Assembly (NCBI RefSeq): GCF_034479555.1
Contig: NZ_CP140151.1
Span: 2,170,001 to 2,234,000 of the forward strand
Direction of reading: 5' to 3'
Source: Chromohalobacter canadensis
Lineage (GTDB): Bacteria > Pseudomonadota > Gammaproteobacteria > Pseudomonadales > Halomonadaceae
DNA length: 64,000 bases
Below the pieces are notes generated by a model that saw only the letters and a program-made list of their open reading frames with translations, did not search any database and was not told where the DNA came from. Numbering within the stretch: the first letter of the stretch is position 1; each line of letters begins with the position of its first letter. Below, one piece after another: positions 63,301-64,000 of this stretch. Position numbers and translations under genes: made by a program.

Positions 63301-63759
63301 ATGGATAAGCAAGAGACGACACCTCGCGACGATGCCATCCGCCTGCTGGCGCGTCGCGATTACTCGCGGGCTGAGCTGGTGTCGCGGCTGACGACGCGAG
63401 GGCATGAGCGCGCCGACATCGCGTTAACGTTGGATGGTCTGGCGGAGGAGGGCTTGCAGTCCGATGCCCGCTTCGCTGAGCAGTTCGTGCGTTCGCGTTT
63501 GTCTCGTGGCCAAGGGGAAATGAAGATTCGCGCCGAGTTGAGCTCACGAGGTATCACCGATGAGATGGCGCAGGAGGCGCTCGAAAGCGAGGGCCCCGAT
63601 TGGTACCGCCTGGCGTGTGAGGCATTGGCCAAACGCTTTGATTCACCCGGCCGCGAGCCGCGAGAACGCGCCAAGCGTGAGCGGTTCCTGGCCTCGCGCG
63701 GGTTCGCTTTCGATCAGGTGCGCCATGCCATGGCGCATGCCTGGGAGAGTCCTCGATAG
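63301..63759 (+). CDS. recX: Regulatory protein RecX
   Basis: Binds and restrains RecA filaments. 152 residues made of three-helix repeats: AIRLLARRDYSRAELVSRLTTRG; LDGLAEEGLQSDARFAEQFVRSRLSRGQGEMKIRAELSSRGI; and RERFLASRGFAFDQVRHAM. The ATG is two bases after the recA stop, so it is co-transcribed from the SOS promoter. Confidence 0.96.
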   Translation: MDKQETTPRDDAIRLLARRDYSRAELVSRLTTRGHERADIALTLDGLAEEGLQSDARFAEQFVRSRLSRGQGEMKIRAELSSRGITDEMAQEALESEGPDWYRLACEALAKRFDSPGREPRERAKRERFLASRGFAFDQVRHAMAHAWESPR

Positions 63760-63805
63760 AAACGCACGCCATGTGCGCCCCTGCCTGCTGGCGTTTCGGC
63801 ACCTC

Positions 63806-63833
63806 TTTAGTCCCCCGCCGAACGCGTTATACT
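63806..63833 (+). promoter_or_regulatory. Candidate alaS promoter
   Basis: TATACT (63828-63833) is a good -10; the best -35 (TTTAGT, 63806-63811) is weak. The rest of the 204-base recX-alaS gap shows only short imperfect hairpins. Confidence 0.45.
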
Positions 63834-63963
63834 AGTGCGCCTTGCGATGGTTCGAAGCGACTCCTTTTCCGTCATTCGTCGACTTTCGCGTTTCTCGCCC
63901 ACCGCTTGTCCGGTCGGGCCGCGCGTGCCCGCAGCGCCTAACGCACACCGCCACGGAATTTCT

Positions 63964-64000
63964 ATGAAAAGCGCAGACATCAGACAAGCCTTTCTGACGT
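63964..64000 (+). CDS. alaS: Alanyl-tRNA synthetase, first codons
   Basis: Twelve codons are visible: MKSADIRQAFLT, matching the AlaS N-terminus (xxEIRQAFLxFF). Position after recA-recX is the conserved one. GGAA lies upstream. The gene runs out of the window. Confidence 0.85.
   Translation, partial: MKSADIRQAFLT

Overview
The window is a dense, GC-rich stretch of gammaproteobacterial chromosome made almost entirely of housekeeping genes. Gene content and order (lpxD-fabZ-lpxA-lpxB-rnhB-dnaE-accA-tilS, ubiE-ubiJ-ubiB-hisE-tatABC, hslVU-SPOR-argS-priA-rpmE, ponA-pilMNOPQ-aroKB-gltBD, fdxA-mutS-pncC-recA-recX-alaS) match the Pseudomonas/Oceanospirillales pattern. A halomonad such as Chromohalobacter or Halomonas is the best guess. 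That is an inference from synteny and protein character; no rRNA is present to confirm it. No phage, plasmid, IS element, CRISPR array or tRNA was found.

Layout. 1-9.3 kb: lipid A and fatty acid genes, DNA polymerase III alpha and tRNA-Ile lysidine synthetase on the + strand. 9.3-10.8 kb: exopolyphosphatase (minus). 10.9-17.8 kb: trxA, rho with a long leader, ubiD-fre-folM, and a DAHP synthase gene behind a two-part leader that looks like an aromatic amino acid attenuator. 17.9-22.4 kb: a Tat-exported PhoX-type phosphatase and, convergent to it, polyphosphate kinase; both have Pho-box-like sites upstream. 22.5-32.6 kb (minus): tatCBA, hisE, ubiBJE, a DUF971 gene, hslUV, a SPOR protein and argS. 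32.7-40.4 kb: priA, rpmE, malic enzyme, a DUF481 protein and PBP1a. 40.7-47.2 kb: pilMNOPQ-aroK-aroB, closed by a strong terminator. 47.6-57.8 kb: gltB-gltD, pyrG-kdsA-eno. 57.8-64 kb: a non-coding region with a probable RsmZ/CsrB-type small RNA, then fdxA and mutS (minus) and pncC, recA, recX and the first bases of alaS (+).

The most interesting material is non-coding. (a) Between eno and fdxA, about 168 nt with eleven GGA motifs ends in a UUCG-loop terminator. A GacA-type palindrome lies about 180 bp upstream of the likely start. In Pseudomonas rsmZ also sits next to fdxA, so this is very likely the local CsrA/RsmA-sequestering sRNA. (b) Upstream of the DAHP synthase gene, a 44-codon leader carries eight aromatic codons in ten, followed by mutually exclusive antiterminator and terminator stems. 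A second 48-codon ORF containing Tyr-Tyr-Trp-Arg-Phe runs down to the structural gene. (c) Short intergenic repeats recur: a TTCGAGC heptamer array against the ppk stop codon with relatives near hslU and pyrG, a 29-bp element shared by two sites, a REP-like palindrome, and tandem duplications that copy the stop codons of lpxD and gltB.

Many genes are translationally coupled by ATGA-type overlaps (lpxB/rnhB, ubiD/fre/folM, tatB/tatC, pilM/N/O), so most of the window is probably transcribed as a few long operons. Promoter calls are by eye against sigma-70 consensus and are tentative unless stated otherwise.
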